DNA from: Paracoccaceae bacterium
GTDB taxonomy: Bacteria; Pseudomonadota; Alphaproteobacteria; Rhodobacterales; Rhodobacteraceae
Reading direction: 5' to 3'
Length of the DNA: 7,570 nt
NCBI GenBank assembly: GCA_016764835.1
Contig: JAESRD010000005.1
Coordinates: 1-7,570, forward strand
Under the pieces are notes generated by a model that saw nothing but the letters and a program-made list of their open reading frames with translations, searched no databases and was not told where the DNA came from. Below, piece after piece: positions 6,569-7,570 of this stretch (positions within the stretch are counted from its first letter, which is position 1; each line of letters opens with the position of its first letter). The translations under genes were made by a program, and so were the position numbers.

Positions 6569-6575
6569 CCTCCTT
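6569..6575 (-). promoter_or_regulatory. Perfect Shine-Dalgarno sequence without a long ORF
   Basis: AAGGAGG on the minus strand is followed 8 bases later by GTG TTC TGA (6560-6552), a two-codon frame. The yfgM-like gene cannot start here because an in-frame TAA lies just before its GTG. The site could be a leftover, a standby ribosome site or a minimal leader ORF. Confidence 0.35.
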
Positions 6576-6653
6576 AACGCATGCATTTACTGCGGTACAA
6601 GGTCTCGCGCATTTGCGGGCGGTTCATTGCGCGGTTTGGCCCAAGCTCAGCGC

Positions 6654-6659
6654 ATTATA
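6654..6659 (-). promoter_or_regulatory. Possible -10 box for the yfgM-bamB-der transcript
   Basis: A perfect TATAAT on the minus strand lies just after the exporter stop codon and about 140 bases before the yfgM-like start. No good -35 is seen: GTGGCG at 15 bases spacing matches TTGACA at only three of six positions. If real, it would give the downstream genes a promoter separate from the exporter. Confidence 0.35.
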
Positions 6660-6665
6660 CGCCAG

Positions 6666-7570
6666 TTATTGCGCCGCCACCGCGCTGCCTTCATCCGCCT
6701 GTCTGTGCCACAAAGTAGCATAGCGCCCGCCCTGTGCCAGCAGGCTGTCATGCGTGCCGCGCTCAACCACGATCCCGGCCTCAAGCACCACAATCAGATC
6801 AGCGTCAGCGATAGTTGACAGCCGGTGGGCAATGGTAAGGACCGTGCGCCCCCGCCCCATTGCCGCCAGCTCGGCCTGAATTTCCATCTCGGTTTCAGTG
6901 TCGAGCGCACTTGTCGCCTCGTCGAGCAACAAGATCGGTGGATCTTTGAGCAAGGTGCGGGCAATGCCAACGCGCTGCTTTTCGCCGCCAGACAGCTTCA
7001 GCCCGCGCTCACCAACTGTGGTGTCATACCCGTCAGGCAGGCTGGAAATAAAGTCATGGATCTTGGCCGCCTTGGCCACGGTTTCAATCTCGTCTTGGGT
7101 CGCACCCTCGCGGCCATAAGCAATATTGTAACGCACAGTGTCGCTGAACAGCACGGTGTCTTGCGGCACCACGCCAATCGCCTTGTGCAGGCTGGCCTGC
7201 GACACATCGCGAATATCCTGCCCGTCGATTTTGAGCGTCCCTGCGCCGATATCATAGAACCGGAAGAGCAGCCGTCCAATGGTCGACTTACCCGAGCCGG
7301 ATGAGCCAACAATGGCGATCCTCTGCCCCGGCTGCGCGACAATACTGACACCCTTGAGAATGGCCCGCTCAGGATCATAGCCAAAGTGCACATCATCCAG
7401 CTCAACCTTGCCACCGGTCACCACCAGATCAGGCGCATCTTTCTTGTCCGACACTTCGGCAGGCTGGTCGAGCAGCAAAAACATCTCGCCCATATCAATC
7501 AGCGCCTGGCGGATTTCGCGGTAAACCGAGCCGAGGAAATTCAGCGGCAGGGTGATCTGGATCATATAGG
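6666..7570 (-). CDS. Atm1/HMT-type ABC exporter, C-terminal ATPase half (5' end outside window)
   Basis: The frame is open through the right edge, so the membrane domain lies mostly outside the window; the ATG at 7565 is internal. The visible start (MIQITLPLNFLGSVYREIRQ) is the end of the last membrane helix and the linker. The nucleotide-binding domain is complete: Walker A GSSGSGKST (residues 87-95 from that Met), Q-loop Gln135 in VPQDTVLF, signature LSGGEKQR (191-198), Walker B ILLLDE (211-216) and H-loop His247 in IAHRLST. The protein ends normally with TAA at 6666-6668. The PLNFLGxVYREIRQ linker is characteristic of the Atm1/ABCB7/HMT1 branch, exporters that move glutathione-bound or metal/sulfur compounds across the inner membrane; assignment to that branch is from sequence memory, and the substrate here is not known. 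It is a half-transporter and should act as a homodimer. The yfgM-like gene follows 153 bases downstream. Confidence 0.93.
   Translation of the reverse strand, partial: YMIQITLPLNFLGSVYREIRQALIDMGEMFLLLDQPAEVSDKKDAPDLVVTGGKVELDDVHFGYDPERAILKGVSIVAQPGQRIAIVGSSGSGKSTIGRLLFRFYDIGAGTLKIDGQDIRDVSQASLHKAIGVVPQDTVLFSDTVRYNIAYGREGATQDEIETVAKAAKIHDFISSLPDGYDTTVGERGLKLSGGEKQRVGIARTLLKDPPILLLDEATSALDTETEMEIQAELAAMGRGRTVLTIAHRLSTIADADLIVVLEAGIVVERGTHDSLLAQGGRYATLWHRQADEGSAVAAQ

Noticed and set aside
6513..6665. Small RNA or tRNA gene in the exporter-yfgM gap
   Set aside because: No cloverleaf, no intrinsic terminator and no recognisable RNA family; the contents fit a 5' leader.

Overview
The window looks like chromosomal housekeeping DNA of an alphaproteobacterium, probably a member of the Rhodobacterales (marine Roseobacter-type). 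The basis is recognition of the protein sequences (Der, SerRS, an Atm1-type exporter, a BamB-like propeller), a moderately high GC content, and the order YfgM-like / BamB / Der. The organism call is inference; no 16S rRNA or other direct marker is present.

Layout: on the plus strand, the 3' end of a pentapeptide-repeat protein gene (1-308) is followed 78 bases later by a complete serS (387-1679). All other genes are on the minus strand. Read in their own direction from the right edge they are: the ATPase half of an Atm1/HMT-type ABC exporter (cut by the window end), a 153-base leader with a TATAAT box, a membrane-anchored YfgM-like protein (GTG start at 6512), a 121-base gap with a stem-loop and a two-copy 19-base tandem repeat, the lipoprotein gene bamB (5740-4433), the two-domain ribosome-assembly GTPase gene der (4384-2940), and a DUF2235 alpha/beta-hydrolase gene (2831-1671). 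The last gene converges on serS, and the two coding regions overlap by 9 bases.

How the genes work together: yfgM-bamB-der is also the order in Escherichia coli and other proteobacteria. YfgM is an inner-membrane protein associated with the SecYEG translocon and periplasmic chaperones, BamB is a scaffold of the outer-membrane beta-barrel assembly machine, and Der matures the 50S ribosomal subunit. The block therefore links ribosome biogenesis with envelope protein export and assembly. The DUF2235 hydrolase is an extra downstream passenger whose role here is unknown.

The most important oddity is that der is broken into two reading frames by what looks like one missing base near 3617-3622, exactly at the second GTPase domain's DTAGMRKR motif. 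Because der is normally essential, a sequencing or assembly error is the first explanation to test. Other structures worth a look are a perfect 15-bp inverted repeat inside an AT-rich patch of the pentapeptide gene, the tandem repeat upstream of bamB, a strong unused ribosome binding site in the yfgM-like leader, and a 9-bp stem-loop just past the serS stop. I see no mobile element, CRISPR array, RNA gene or evident new defence or metabolic system; most of the window is ordinary core genome. No gene-free stretch exceeds 300 bases.
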